Part shown: one piece after another, positions 35,652 through 47,209 of the stretch
Position numbering within the stretch: position 1 is the first letter of the stretch
Layout: each line of letters starts with the position of its first letter
Assembly: GCA_033819885.1 (NCBI GenBank)
Contig: JAQYUZ010000038.1
Coordinates: forward strand, 102,687 to 166,686
Direction of reading: 5' to 3'
DNA length: 64,000 nucleotides
Source: Microbotryomycetes sp. JL201
Taxonomy: Eukaryota; Basidiomycota; Microbotryomycetes
Made by a program: the position numbers and the translations under genes
Notes under the pieces: model-generated
Told to the model about the DNA's origin: nothing
Databases searched by the model: none
What the model saw: only the letters and a program-made list of their open reading frames with translations

Positions 35652-36600
35652 TCAACCTTCCGTTCTTTCAGTTGCGCTGGCAGCAAACAATCCGAGCTCC
35701 GTCTGCCATCCCCTCAAGATCATACCATCGTCAGGCAATCCAGGATCTAGGGTGCACCATATCCTCCTGAGCCTGCAATTTGCATGTACCTCGACCGACA
35801 ACAAGCTTGCAAACTTGCCAAACCTCTTTCGTCCTTGTCCGTTGAGACCAGGTTGATGGGGAATGTTCTGAGCGTTGAACAACAACAAAGGTAAGTCGAG
35901 TGAGATCACAGACCACGGGGTCAGACGATGATTGGTGTCGTCGGGGAACCGCAACGGCAAATGTACGAGCGTTGGTTTCGAGCTGGCCGAAGGCGGCGGA
36001 TACACCTTGGCTTGCGTCTACTTGATCGAAATGCACGTGATGAGCTCGACCCGAACCCACGAATCGTTCAAAGGGAAAAGGAAAGAAGGTGCCACTAACC
36101 TGAAACGTCGATATTCTGAAACAGACCCTTTCGCCTCTGTCGTCTAGAACAGTCACCTCGAAATAAAACAGTTGACCAACGTCCTTGACGCTCAAATGCA
36201 ACCAAGGCAACGTGATTCCTAGACTCTTGCTCAAGTCCGTCGTCGAACCGAATCTGACGCCGGTCGATTTCACATTTGGCGCTTGCACATGCAACACCCG
36301 ACTCGAAATATTTTGTGACGCTCCCGAAAGCGAGCCTTTGAATCTGATTACGCGGTCTTCTGAATTCGCGTCGTTTGACGTCGAGGCACCTTTCCACGCA
36401 ATCAAGCGTTCTTTACCGTCTGTCGCGTCGTTCAAGATTGAGATGAACGAATCTTGGACAAGGTCGGTGCTTGTAAAGACGTGCGAAGCGAGCGAGAGTG
36501 GATGCGACGAAGTTGATGAGAACAGCGAAACGATCGCTGGCTGTGACACGGCGCGCACAAGCTCTTCAGCAACTGCGTAGTGTGACAATGACTTTTGCAT
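35652..36600 (-). CDS. CFA20 (DUF667) domain protein
   Basis: Relative of CFAP20/Bug22, a protein of centrioles and cilia in flagellated eukaryotes that also has nuclear roles in animals. Exon 1 (36100-36600) reads PAIVSLFSSTSSHPLSL near the start, then KSLGITLPWLHLSVKDVGQL and FYFEVTVLDDRGERVCFRIS, closely matching the CFAP20 'TLGIKLPFL...YFTFEVQVLDD' core. A GTTAGT donor and an AG at 36006 keep phase 0. Exon 2 continues VYPPPSASSKPTLVHLPLRF and SVEVHANCRLRRIWCT, the hallmark C-terminal strand. The protein is ~285 residues against ~190 for CFAP20; the extra length is in an N-terminal insertion (GASTSNDANSEDR region) and in the loop before SVEVHANC. Stop at 35652-35654. Confidence 0.8.
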
Positions 36601-36712
36601 GTTGGATCACACCTGCAGCGTGTGGGCAAAGATGCCCGACATTGCGAGAGCGAGAGATTAATCATGAGCGGCCTGAGCGTCGACTGCAACACGGGCTTGC
36701 TTTCTCAACTCA

Positions 36713-37643
36713 TCACGCTAACGGTATCCCAACTCCACCCTTGCCATTCTGATACGTCTCTGATAAGCTATTGTACATCGCTTTAACGTCATTTGCCCTC
36801 TTTTCGTACGATGCCCGCTCCGACTCGTCGTCCATCGCATCAATCAAATCTTGAACGCTCTGGGACGTGAAGAACTTGTTCACTTTGTTGTACAATGGCC
36901 GCTCGGACAAGTCTTTCGGTGTCTCTTGAGAACATTTTGACGAAACTCGAAAGACCTGTTCGAGGATCTGGATTCCGGTTCAATGATGGATCAATTACCT
37001 TCTCGTACGTTCGAGCATACTCGGCAAGACTCACATCGATATCGTGCGGGATTGAAAACGCATCTCGCGTATCTTGATATGTGAAAAGGTACGAAAAGTT
37101 GTCGAATCCAGACCACGTTATCCCACTCAGACACAAGGAGCACCTGGCGAAGACAGCCGTGCTCAGTTTCGGCGTTGTCAAGCTTTGCACCAAGTTATCG
37201 AGGCTGCCAGCCTTCGATGAAGCGTGTGTCTGTTCCCAAACTGACGACTCACGGTTCGTGAGTGGCGAAAAAGATGCAGTCTTTAGCTTCCGGTCGTTCA
37301 GCCTGATCAATCTGATAGAACTGTTGAATACAGTTGATCTCGCCGTGTAATATTGGCGAAGTCTTTTCCTCGTTTGTCGCGACAACCACCGGCTTCAAAC
37401 TCGCTTTGTCAAAGATCCTACGACGAATCATCGCCAAAGTCAGCTCGGATAAGCTTTTCGCAATATATCGGTTCGCTCAAGCGCTTGTTCGCCGCTGATC
37501 GTCATCAGCTCGAGGGCGCAGTCGACGTACGCTGCTCCAAACACCTTGCAACCTTCGCTCACGCCTTTTGCCGTTAGCGGGATGATCTTGTATTGCGTCG
37601 TGTCGAGAAAGGTATCGAGCAGCTGGCGTGTGGACGACGGCAT
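36713..37643 (-). CDS. Cytidine/dCMP-deaminase-like zinc protein
   Basis: Member of the cytidine-deaminase fold; substrate not predictable. Four exons join cleanly. ATG 37643 MPSSTRQLLDTFLDTTQYKI leads to SEGCKVFGAA (donor GTACGT). Next comes IFDKASLKPVVVATNEEKTS then PILHGEINCIQQFY with the H-x-E zinc/catalytic motif, and AKDCIFFATHEP (GTGAGT donor) joined to CSLCLSGITWSGFDNFSYLF, completing P-C-x2-C. Then TYQDTRDAFSIPHDIDVSLA, an AAG/GTAATT donor, and a final exon PLYNKVNKFFTSQSVQDLID. Both zinc motifs are intact, so a catalytic enzyme is likely. The IPHD and DNF-x-Y-LF blocks mark a fungal subfamily distinct from classic CDD1/FCY1. Stop at 36713-36715. Confidence 0.75.
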
Positions 37644-37833
37644 AATGCGGTCGAAAGAGGAAGAGGATCCAGACACGGACTTGCTCGGACATTTCGGGAC
37701 CCCCACATTCTGTAGAGATAAGGCCTTTGAAGGTTGCGATCAAGAACACGAGAATGCGATCTGCAATAGAAAAAGCCTATCGCACAGCTACAAACAAGGA
37801 AAGAAGAATGCGAATGAAACAAAGGACCACCAC

Positions 37834-39888
37834 TCATTGCTTGACAATGCTCACTACGTCCTCGTCCTGGCGCAACAACGATGATCAGCTCATGCTGACT
37901 CGGCAGAGAGTATCTCAAGCAACTGACAGCCAGAACGTGGTCGAGACCGACCCGTTGTCCTCGCGAGTGCTTCGCCGAGGTACCATAGACGACCGCATAT
38001 CTGCATCATTCAAAGTCAGCAGCCGTAACGAGGCAGATTAACCACGTCAGTCTCACTTCATCTGTTTGGCAATTTCCCTAGAGATAAACAAGACAGCGAG
38101 ATCAGTTCTGTAATGCCTCCGCCACGAGAATCAGCACGAACTTGTGAATGGCGTTACAAAAGTCTGCAGGTGGAGCGGGATCGGGTGTCAATGACTGCGC
38201 AAACATGTATAGAAAGATAAATCTGCCGCTGACCTTCAATTGTAGATCTGCCTCGCTTCAATACGACCGGTGCAGTATAGTCGGGCTGCTTGCCTTTCGG
38301 CTTCGTGTACACTCGAACGAGGTCCAATTTTTCCCACATCGTCTGATGGGATCAAAGAAGTCAAGTCAGATTGGGTGAAATTGCGTCTTCACGCGGCATC
38401 ATCGACTTGCATCGATCAGTTCGTCAATGTTCATCCATTCTCGCGCAGATATGGGCACAGAGTTCGGAATTTTGTACAGCAAGTCTGCAGATGATGGTCT
38501 GTCATCAGCTAGACAGCAGTGCCAGAGGTGGCGAAACAACTGACCCAATTCTTCAATCGAGATTGCATCAATCTTGTTGAGAACGTAGACGCAGGGCACA
38601 TAGATGCGGTTGCCTTCGACCACGTCAATAAACTCGTCCAGAGTTGGGTCACATCGAATCGCAACATCACAATTTGCCATCTGACATTGGTATCGTTTCC
38701 GAAGTCAGTGTCTCTCGGTCAAGGACGCACAACGCGCAAGAGCGACTGACTCTGTATTCGCCCAGAACAGCCTTGATCTCGTCGGCGTCAATCTTGGTGA
38801 GAGGCACAGTGTTTGAAATTGCGATACCGCCCTTGTCTTTCTTTTTTAATGTGATATTGGGCGGTGTCTTGTTCAAGCGGATGCCTGTGGAAGCAATTCA
38901 CCTATCAGCTCGGCCCCGTCTGCAGAAGAACCATCCTGACGGTGTATGACTGACCGAAACCTTCCAACTCGTTTTCAATGACAGCTTTGTCTGCAAGCGG
39001 CTTGAGCACGTCCAAGACGATAAAGATGAGGTTGCAGGTTCGAGCGACCGCAATGACTTGACGACCTCGTCCTTTGCCATCCTTGGCTCCTTCAATGATA
39101 CCGGGCAAGTCGAGAATTTGAATGGATGCACCGTGCACATCCATTGTACCGGGCACGCTGTCGACGGATCATGAAATGATGGACTCAGCTTTTGCAGGGT
39201 TTCCATCAGGAGCAACCAGACGGATCGACTGACGTTGTCAAGGTTGTGAATTCGTATGCGGCAGCAACCGAATGAGTACCAGTCAAGCCCGACATGAGCG
39301 ATGATTTTCCGACAGAGGGAAAGCCGCTGCGCGATTGCGGGACGAGATCAGCGCGGCGAACGAGGCAGAGCCAAACAGGCCTAGCCAATGCCCTGGATAG
39401 CCGGCTCACATGAAACCGACACTGGCAATACCCGTCCTGGCGACGTCGAAGCCGATGCCTGCTCCGCCGCCACCGCCGCCTGTGCCGGGCGTGAGCAAAT
39501 CGCGCTTTAGTTTTGCGAGTTTTGCTTTCAATTGGCCGAGATGGTACGAGGTGGCCTTGTTGCGCTGCGTCTTGGCCTGTGGAGATCGTACCTCGTGTCA
39601 GTGTCCGATGGTGTTGCAAATGACGTCGACAGTAGGAGAAGCAAAGCCGGCGTATCCGCGAAAGGGACGTGGCTTGTGCAAATGGGATTGAAGTGTGCTT
39701 CAGATTGCACTGCCACCAAGCGCCGCCTCGTTTCCTGTACTTTCGTAGTCCGGTGCAGTCGTTCGTGCGACCAAGACGCACCATCTCATCCTCGATCAGC
39801 TTGATCTTTTCGACCGTCGTCGACCTGTTGAGGACATTGTTAGCATGCTAGACAGCTTCGACGATGCCTTGCTACTGTCTGCTGACAT
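37834..39888 (-). CDS. RBG1: DRG-family translation GTPase Rbg1 (DRG1)
   Basis: Ribosome-associated GTPase that with its Tma46/DFRP1 partner relieves stalled translation. N-terminal helix [12 protein letters not shown] and [20 protein letters not shown] lead to a Gly-rich loop and the G domain: [20 protein letters not shown]-like P-loop, [20 protein letters not shown] (switch II), [20 protein letters not shown] and [15 protein letters not shown] (NKID). The TGS domain follows: [20 protein letters not shown], then very small exons 38142-38163, 38057-38077, 37927-38000 and 37834-37866. These give [39 protein letters not shown] and [10 protein letters not shown]. The ATG at 39888 and the first intron (possibly only 38 nt) are uncertain; the rest is well supported. 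Confidence 0.88.
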
Positions 39889-40479
39889 TCTGGCACGTTC
39901 TAGTCAGGCAAGTTTGAAAGGTTTCCTGAGTGCGGCCGAGGCGAGTTTGTTGTACACCTGTGGTGCAGTCTCAAGCACAGGCACGATCGAGAATCGGCCG
40001 AAAAGAGATTGATGTATGCGTGTGCGTTAGAAAACAGCGTTGAGCAAGCTCTGCGGCTTGGGTCAAAGACTGTGGCGCCTCCTGTCTTTACGGGTCCGAG
40101 CGCGCGCACACGCGCACACACACCTCGTCATTGCGAGTGCGTGCTCATTGTCGCGCGCTGCCGACGTCTACCGTCTGTCGTCTCGCTTGGCGACGATCTG
40201 CTCGACGGCCATCCTACTGTGTTTGCGTGCGCACGCGCTTGTCTGTTCGTGCCACGTCCCGGCCAGCCAGCTTGATCCCCTGCTGCGCCCCCGTCGCGTT
40301 CACTCTCCGCCCTCGCTCCGCTCTCGTCTTCGTCAAGCTCGTGGGGTGACGTCCAGCGTGCCGGCGCCTGAGCGTGGTCGACAGCAGCAGCACCACAACT
40401 CTCGCGTTCAACAACAGCCCGTTCACTAGGTTGACTCAGCCTGCGAGACTCGATCACACTCGAGTGAAGCTTTGTCAAG
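39889..40479. promoter_or_regulatory. Bidirectional promoter RBG1 / alpha-COP
   Basis: 591 bp between opposing ATGs. It contains alternating purine-pyrimidine stretches such as GCGCGCACACGCGCACACAC near 40104-40125. No coding frame supported. Confidence 0.45.
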
Positions 40480-43400
40480 ATGAACATGCTCACCAAGGTA
40501 AGCTCGTCGCCGAGAGCTTGCCCTACTTCCAGCGGCGCAGTCACGACACGACAACGCGCGCGCGCGCGCGCGTGTGCTAGACGCACGCGGCGTTACACCG
40601 CGTCTCTCTCCTTGTCCTACGGCTGACACTCGCTCGCCGTGTCCATACTTGCAGTTTGAGAGCAAGAGCAATAGGGTCAAGGGCATCGCGTTCCACCCCA
40701 AGCTCACCTTGCTTGCCGCCTCGCTCCACTCTGGCTCTATCCAACTATGGAACTTCCAAATGGGCGTGCTCGTAGACAGGTTCGAGGAACACGATGGTGA
40801 GGGAAACTGCTCGCGCCCGCCCGCCCGCCATCACTGCTGACATCCTCGCCGACGCTTGTGCCTCGCTAGGCCCCGTGCGCGGCATCTGCTTCCATCCGAC
40901 CCAGCCCTTGTTCTGCTCGGGCGGTGACGACTACAAGATCAAAGTCTGGAAGTGAGTAGCACAATTGGCCCCGCATTCGGCTGCCAAACCTGCCTCAATC
41001 GCCCGTCGACCGCTTACTCTCGTTCGTGCCTACGTAGCTACAAGACACGGAGATGTCTATTCACGCTACACGGTCACTTGGATTATGTCCGGTCGGTGTA
41101 CTTCCACCACGAACATCCTTGGATCTTGTCGGCATCAGACGACCAGACAATCCGCATCTGGAATTGGCAGTCCCGTCAGTGCATCGCCATTCTTACTGGG
41201 CACAACCACTACATCATGTGAGACGGTGCACGCGGAGTTTCTCCGTCGATCATGAAAGCTCACGCTGCATTGTACTTCCAGGTGCGCCCAATTCCATCCA
41301 AAGGAGGACTACGTCGTCTCGGCCTCGATGGACCAGACTGTGCGAGTCTGGGACATTTCCGGTCTGCGCAAGAAGAACACGGCAGCGCAGCCTTTGACAT
41401 TTGAAGAACAAATTCAGCGGGCAAACTCGAACCAGGCAGATCTGTTTGGCAACACGGACGCAGTCGTCAAATACGTGCTTGAGGGTCACGACCGCGGCGT
41501 TAACTGGGCCACGTTCCACCCGACTTTGCCTTTGATCGTGTCGTGCGGCGACGACAGGCAAATCAAGCTGTGGCGCATGAGCGAGACAAAGGCATGGGAG
41601 GTAGATACGTGCAGAGGTCATTTTAACAATGTCTCTGTCGCTCTCTTCCACCCCAAGCACGAGCTCATCATCTCAGACTCCGAAGACAAGACGATTCGCG
41701 TGTGGGACATGAGCAAGCGCACGGCTGTGCAGACATTCAGACGCGAGAACGATCGCTTCTGGGTTTTGACCGCCCACCCTGAACTGAACCTGTTTGCCGC
41801 CGGCCACGACTCTGGCTTGATCGTGTTCAAGCTCGACCGCGAGCGACCTGCATTCAGCGTACACGGCAACACACTGTTCTACGTCCGAGACAAGTACGTG
41901 CGGGCGCATGACTTGACCACTGGTTCAGACGTGAGCGTCATCAGCGTCAGGCGGCTTGGCAGTCAGTACGTGCAGCCGCGCACACTCAGCTACAATCCGG
42001 CCGAACGCGCCATCATCGTCACCTCACCGGCTGACAACGGTTTGTACGAGCTTGTTCACTTGCCGAAGGACATGGCGTCTGGCGAAGTCAGAGATTCTGC
42101 AGCCGAAGGCAAGCGCGGTACGGGCTCGTCGTCTCTGTTTGTCGCTCGTAACCGTCTCGCCGTGCTCGACAAGAACGCGCAACAGATTGAGATACGGGAC
42201 TTGGACAACTCTATTACAAAAACAATCAAATGCCCTGTTCAAACAAACGACATTTTCTTCGGTGGAACGGCTTGCTTATTGCTGAGCACGCCTGCCAGCG
42301 TTGTCCTGTTTGACATCCAGCAGCAAAAGATTCTGGCAGAGCTCGCGACCCCGCTCGTCAAATACGTCGTTTGGAGCAATGACAATTCGATGGTTGCGTT
42401 GCTGAGCAAGCATAGTAAGCTTGATGTGTCGATCAGCTTTCAAACAGCAGACATGTACTCAATGTGTGGTGACTCGCAGCCATTGTCATTGCCAACAAGA
42501 CGCTCAGTCAGAGCGCTATGGTTCACGAAACGATCCGCATCAAGTCTGGAGCATGGGACGACAGCGGCATTTTACTGTACTCGACTTTGAATCACATCAA
42601 ATACGCTTTGCCTCAGGGGTAGGTGGTGTCTGGACTGGTCAGAGTCACCGCTTGCTGACATGAAACTTGTGATGATCCACAGCGACAACGGCATTATCAA
42701 AACTCTCGAGCAGCCTGTCTATCTGACGCGCGTCAAAGGCAAGACCGTGCACTGCCTTGACCGAAACGCCAAGCCTCGAGCGATCCCGATCGACCCGACA
42801 GAATACAGATTCAAGCTCGCCTTGATGCGAAAGAACTACGACGAGGTCTTGCACATCATTAGGACGTCCAACTTGGTTGGTCAAAGCATTATCGCGTATC
42901 TCCAGAAGAAAGGCTTCCCAGAAGTGAGCAAATGGTCGCTGCCACGCATTTCCGTGCCCGGTAATTGAATGGTGACTTTGTTTTAGATTGCGCTGCACTT
43001 CGTGCAAGACAAGACGACGCGATTCGACCTGGCTATAGAATGCGGCAACCTCGACGTTGCATTGGAAATGGCCAAGGCGCTCGACCGTGAAGAGACATGG
43101 ACTCGTCTCGGTCAACAAGCGCTCAAACAAGGAAATCACAAAGTGAGTTCGACTTCTTGCGAGCGTTCCCAACAGATTCAAGCTGAGACCTGATGCCTCG
43201 CGTTACAGATTGTCGAGATTGCGTACCAGCGAACCAAAAACTTTGATCGGTTGTCGTTCCTGTACCTCATGACGGGCCACCAAGACAAGCTCAGCAAGAT
43301 GGCCAAGATTGCAGAGATGCGCGGGGACCACATGTCGAGATTCCACAACTCTTTGTATACCGGCAACGTTGAGGCTCGTATCAATGTCTTGCTCGAAGTT

Positions 43401-44845
43401 GGTCTCAGTGAGTGCTGGCTTCTCGCTTGACGCTTTGAGAATTGCTCAATTGACGAGCATTGCTTACAGCCCCTTTGGCGTACATGACGGCCAAAACGCA
43501 CGGCTTGTTCGATTTGGCTCAGCAAATTCTTGAGTCGGCCGAGTTGACGGAAGACGACGTCGCTGGTGTTGTTCCGCCGATCAAGCGCTCCACACTTCGA
43601 CCCCCGCCTGTCGTGACCGAGACATTCGACCACAACTGGCCTTCTGTTGGCGTCACGGAGAGCTTCTTTGATCGTGCGCTGGCGGCAGCGGCAGCTGGCG
43701 AATCGACCGGCGCAGACTACGTCGACGATTACGACGCTGGCGACAGAGGTCTGGACGAATGGGCTGGAGAAGATGCGCTGGCGACCGACCGGATTGCAGC
43801 AGAAGAAGCCGAGGAGGCTTGGGATCTGGCACCCGACGCCGAAGAGCACGACGCAACGGCGACGGAAGCAGAGGAGGTGATCGACGACGAAGACGTTGGA
43901 GGCGCCATTACGCCAGGAATCCGAGAGACAGAGCTGTGGATCCGCAACTCGCCCTTGGCAGCCGATCACGTGGCAGCAGGGTCCTTCGAGACGGCCATGG
44001 CCTTGCTCAATAGGCAGGTCGGCGCCGTCGATTTCAGGCCGCTCAAACCATTGTTCCTGTCGATTTATCAGTCGTCGAGACTGTATTTGCCGTCTGCTCC
44101 GTCGTTGCCTCCACTCGAGATTCCACTGCGACGCAACACGGACAGCAATGAGCCTAGGAATGTGCTGCCGGTCGCCGCCCTGAGCCTCAAGTCGATTACA
44201 AGTAATGAACTACGCAACGCTTACATGTTGTTTCAAAAGGCAAAGTTTGCGGAATCAGCAACAGCGTTCCGGTCAATCTTGCATTCCTTGCTACTCGTTG
44301 TAACATCAAGTCCGGCCGAGGCGGCCGAGCTGCAAGAACTGATCGTCATTTGTCGAGAATATCTGATCGGCTTGTCCCTCGAGATTGAGCGTCGTCGTCT
44401 GGAAAAGGGTGGACCGGCAACGCTAAAACGTCAACTTGAATTGGCAGCGTACTTTACGCATTGCCGGTTGCAACCGGCACATTTGCAGTTGGCACTTCGA
44501 CTCGCCATGACGACGTTTGTCAAGGCCAAAAATTATCCGACGGCCGCGTCGTTCGCTCAAAAGTTGCTCGATTTGTCTCCAGCGCCGGCCGTCGTCACTC
44601 AAGCTCGCAACTTGTTGGCGACCGCAAACAAAAACCCTCGGGACACTGTTGAGATTGAGTATGACTTGCACAGCCAATTCGACATTTGCCCGGCTTCATT
44701 GTCGCCTATCTACTCGACTCAGCCTTCGGTCGACGATCCGTTCACAGGCGCGAGATATCATGCACAGTTTGCGGGCAAAATCTGCACAATCAGTGGTGTG
44801 ACAGAAGTGGGCAAGCGAGGGGAAGGTCTCAAGAGCATGATCTAG
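40480..44845 (+). CDS. COP1: Coatomer subunit alpha (alpha-COP, Ret1/Cop1)
   Basis: Scaffold subunit of the COPI coat for Golgi-to-ER retrieval; its propeller binds KKXX signals. The first coding exon is 18 nt (40480-40497, MNMLTK) before a GTAAGC intron. Exon 2 (40655 on) begins [20 protein letters not shown] and continues through seven WD repeats ([60 protein letters not shown]). The central and C-terminal parts match alpha-[58 protein letters not shown] in an acidic linker. The C-terminal zinc-ribbon-like end is [20 protein letters not shown] ... [20 protein letters not shown]. Stop TAG 44843-44845. An in-frame second ATG lies at 40486. Confidence 0.94.
40555..40576. repeat. (CG)9-TGTG alternating tract in alpha-COP intron 1
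   Basis: Uninterrupted CG dinucleotide alternation followed by TGTG inside the first intron. Such sequence can adopt Z-DNA; no function is shown. Confidence 0.8.
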
Positions 44846-44985
44846 ATAAATGATGGGCCCTCGGAAGCCACGAGCCACGCTCTCGGAGCAGACGTGCCTT
44901 TCATTCTTTTCCTTGGCTTCTTTCTCATCTTACATTACGAAATGTGACAACAGGGTGTTTTTCTCTACAATGAAGAGGGCTAGCG

Positions 44986-46011
44986 TCAGACTTGACCAGC
45001 ACCAAGACTGGTAATTTGGTCGTCGTCTTCGCGAAGCTCGCTCGCGTGAATCAGCTTGTCCCCTGGAACTTTACCCGTCAACAAGACATTTAGGACAACG
45101 TCTGGTTCTTCTCTATGGATAGAGTGTGAAGTACCCAAAACGACTGCCGTCTTGACGTGTGGTAAAGAGTCGACCAAGCGGACGGCCTCTGGCGGCGTAA
45201 ACACTGGTCCCAACGCAGGATCTGCTCCCAAGACGATGATTTCGATCGAAGGAGGCTGAGTTGACAATAGCGAAGTGTGCTTCCAAGGTCCTCCGACGTC
45301 CTTCATGATTGAACGAACCGTCTCTGGCAAGCATAAACTCGCACCAAAAACTTTGCAAACGGCGTCCTTGACGGTCCACTTTGGGTTGTGGTCGAGGTAT
45401 TGTTGAACGGTGGATGGTGACGTGACTTCGTCGACGATGCTATCGCCAATCTTTTCTACGTCAGCGTCTGACAGCTCGAAAGGCGGGTCAATCAAGACGA
45501 GTCGGGCGTGAGGTCGCTCCTTGTATCGCCATGGGAGCGCGCAAGCGACGAGCGAGCCAAGACTGTGGCCTACGATCAAGTCGGGTTGTCTCTGCAGTCC
45601 AGATAGAGTTTGTTCGACGTGATTACTCAAGTCTTGGATCGTGTACGACTCGGAAGTTGATGCAAAGCCGTGACCGAGCAAGTCTGGTGCAACAACGTAG
45701 TATCCTGCATCGTCCGAGTCAGCAGCTAGATGGGGAATCCAAAGGTGCGGGGCGCGTGCATCCGCGCGACCGCGCACGTGACTTGCATGGCGCGACTGAC
45801 CTTCGTTCACGAGACCGGTAGCGATTCGACACCAGCTTTGACTGGCAGACGACAAGCCGTGAAGCAAGACAGCTAGCTTTAGGGCGGACGAGTCGCCCCA
45901 GCGCGTCTCGCTCGTCGGCGGACCATTCCTTGGCCATCCCATTGATCGAGCAGACGAGGACGAAGCGCTCGTCATGCTCAGCTTACGCATCTCGTCGATG
46001 GGTTCAGACAT
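44986..46011 (-). CDS. Alpha/beta hydrolase
   Basis: Generic alpha/beta-hydrolase-fold enzyme (esterase, lipase or hydrolase); substrate unknown. ATG 46011 starts MSEPIDEMRKLSMTS. The oxyanion segment AVLLHGLSSASQSWCRIATG leads to a GTCAGT intron of about 100 bp, then YYVVAPDLLGHGFASTSESY. The nucleophile elbow is LIVGHSLGSLVACALPWRYK (G-H-S-L-G). The acid is probably the Asp of IIVLGADPALGPVF and the His that of VLGTSHSIHREEPDVVLNVL, a complete triad. No signal peptide or TM. It lies 71 bp downstream of the acetoacetate-decarboxylase-like gene on the same strand and converges with alpha-COP. A non-ATG frame extends to 46086 but is not needed. Confidence 0.85.
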   Translation of the reverse strand: MSEPIDEMRKLSMTSASSSSARSMGWPRNGPPTSETRWGDSSALKLAVLLHGLSSASQSWCRIATGLVNEGQSRHASHVRGRADARAPHLWIPHLAADSDDAGYYVVAPDLLGHGFASTSESYTIQDLSNHVEQTLSGLQRQPDLIVGHSLGSLVACALPWRYKERPHARLVLIDPPFELSDADVEKIGDSIVDEVTSPSTVQQYLDHNPKWTVKDAVCKVFGASLCLPETVRSIMKDVGGPWKHTSLLSTQPPSIEIIVLGADPALGPVFTPPEAVRLVDSLPHVKTAVVLGTSHSIHREEPDVVLNVLLTGKVPGDKLIHASELREDDDQITSLGAGQV

Positions 46012-46082
46012 ATGGTAGGCGATTGCGAGCGCTGTGGCTGAACGCAAGCCTCGGCAGCAAGCCCCACTCCACCTACAAAGAA

Positions 46083-47209
46083 TCACGTAGATCCAAGTTG
46101 ATGGCTACACAGCTCGACAGGCACAGGAAACTCCATATCAAACGACACGAGATGAGACCCCCTGCCACCACACAGAAATTTCAGTTGCGGAAATCCGTTG
46201 CCGTCGCCAAACGCCCCTGTCGCGTCAGCAATGTCTGGCACAATCCAACACATTTTCGCCTTGCCCGAGGACACTGGTTTGACGATCAACGTTTTCGAGG
46301 TCCCGACGAGCCAGCTGAGCTCTTCGCCAGCGGCCGTCGCTTTTATGCTCGCTTCATTTGCATTCGTAGGGTCGGGCAACGGCGGCTGAGCGAGCTGAAA
46401 GCTGAAACCTCGCGTGACTTTGCGAGCAAGGAAAGAATCGATCATGGAGGTCGAAATAGGCATAGCCAACGGTGTCATTCGAGAGTCGCGCAAGATGGCT
46501 TTGAAGAACGGTGTTGCAGTCGAGCTCGGAAACGAAACAGCCACGTGCATCGATCTCTTGTCATCTTCGGGCGTGCTGAATTGAAAGTTGGCAAGGTGCT
46601 CTGTCGAGCATGCGTCAGCGATGCTGAGATAACGATAATGATTTGAGCAAGGATCGACCGACTTGGGATGCCCCAATTGAAACGACCGTTCTTGATCGAA
46701 TCTGGTGTCGAGACGTAAATCCGAGTTATCACGTGATGATACACCGTCTCTCCTCCTTGTGCGATGAATGAAAAGTATCCCGGCACAAGCAGCAGCTCGT
46801 CGTATGGACCTGAACCTTGAGTCTTAGTCGCCACTCCTTCTGCAGGCAACAAGGCAGTGATCAAGTCAGACTGACCGACTGGGGACTCGTTGTATCTGAC
46901 GAGCATCATTGCGCCTGTGCCGCCGTGAAATCTTGCACTCAAGTCGAACGACGTGCCTTGCTCGTATGGAGACATGCATCCGCTCGGTAGCTGAACGGGG
47001 GTCGTCGAGAATGGCTGGTGCGTTAGAAATATCCAACCTTGGCCCGTAAGATGCCACGGAGGCGGGCTGAGCGATGGTCATGAGCGGTCAGGTCGGCCCC
47101 ACATAAAGTCGAGCCTGGCCGTACGACTTGCCTGGAGGAAATGTTAGCAGTTGAGCTATGGCGGGGTATACTCGCCATGATAGAAGGTGATGACGTCGGA
47201 ATTGAACAT
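46083..47209 (-). CDS. Acetoacetate-decarboxylase-like fold protein
   Basis: Resembles the fungal branch of the acetoacetate decarboxylase superfamily, mostly uncharacterised. Core segments: PPPWHLTGQGWIFLTHQPF, GGTGAMMLVRYNESPV (GTCAGT donor) joined to GPYDELLLVPGYFSF, then VITRIYVSTPDSIKNGRFNW and GIPKHLANFQFSTPEDDKRS, where the intron is resolved by a P-K-HLA join. The last exon runs MHVAVSFPSSTATPFFKAIL to VPVELCSHQLGST, stop at 46083. The start is the weak point: the best join puts MFNSDVITFYHG on a first exon from ATG 47209, spliced by GTATAC to the CAG before CCCGCCTCC. No catalytic lysine could be assigned by eye, so activity is unproven. Confidence 0.7.

Noticed and set aside
38038-38163. 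Truncated RBG1 ending just after DFCNAIHK
   Set aside because: Reading straight on gives an early stop, but in-phase short exons restore the full conserved TGS C terminus to 37834, so no truncation is called.
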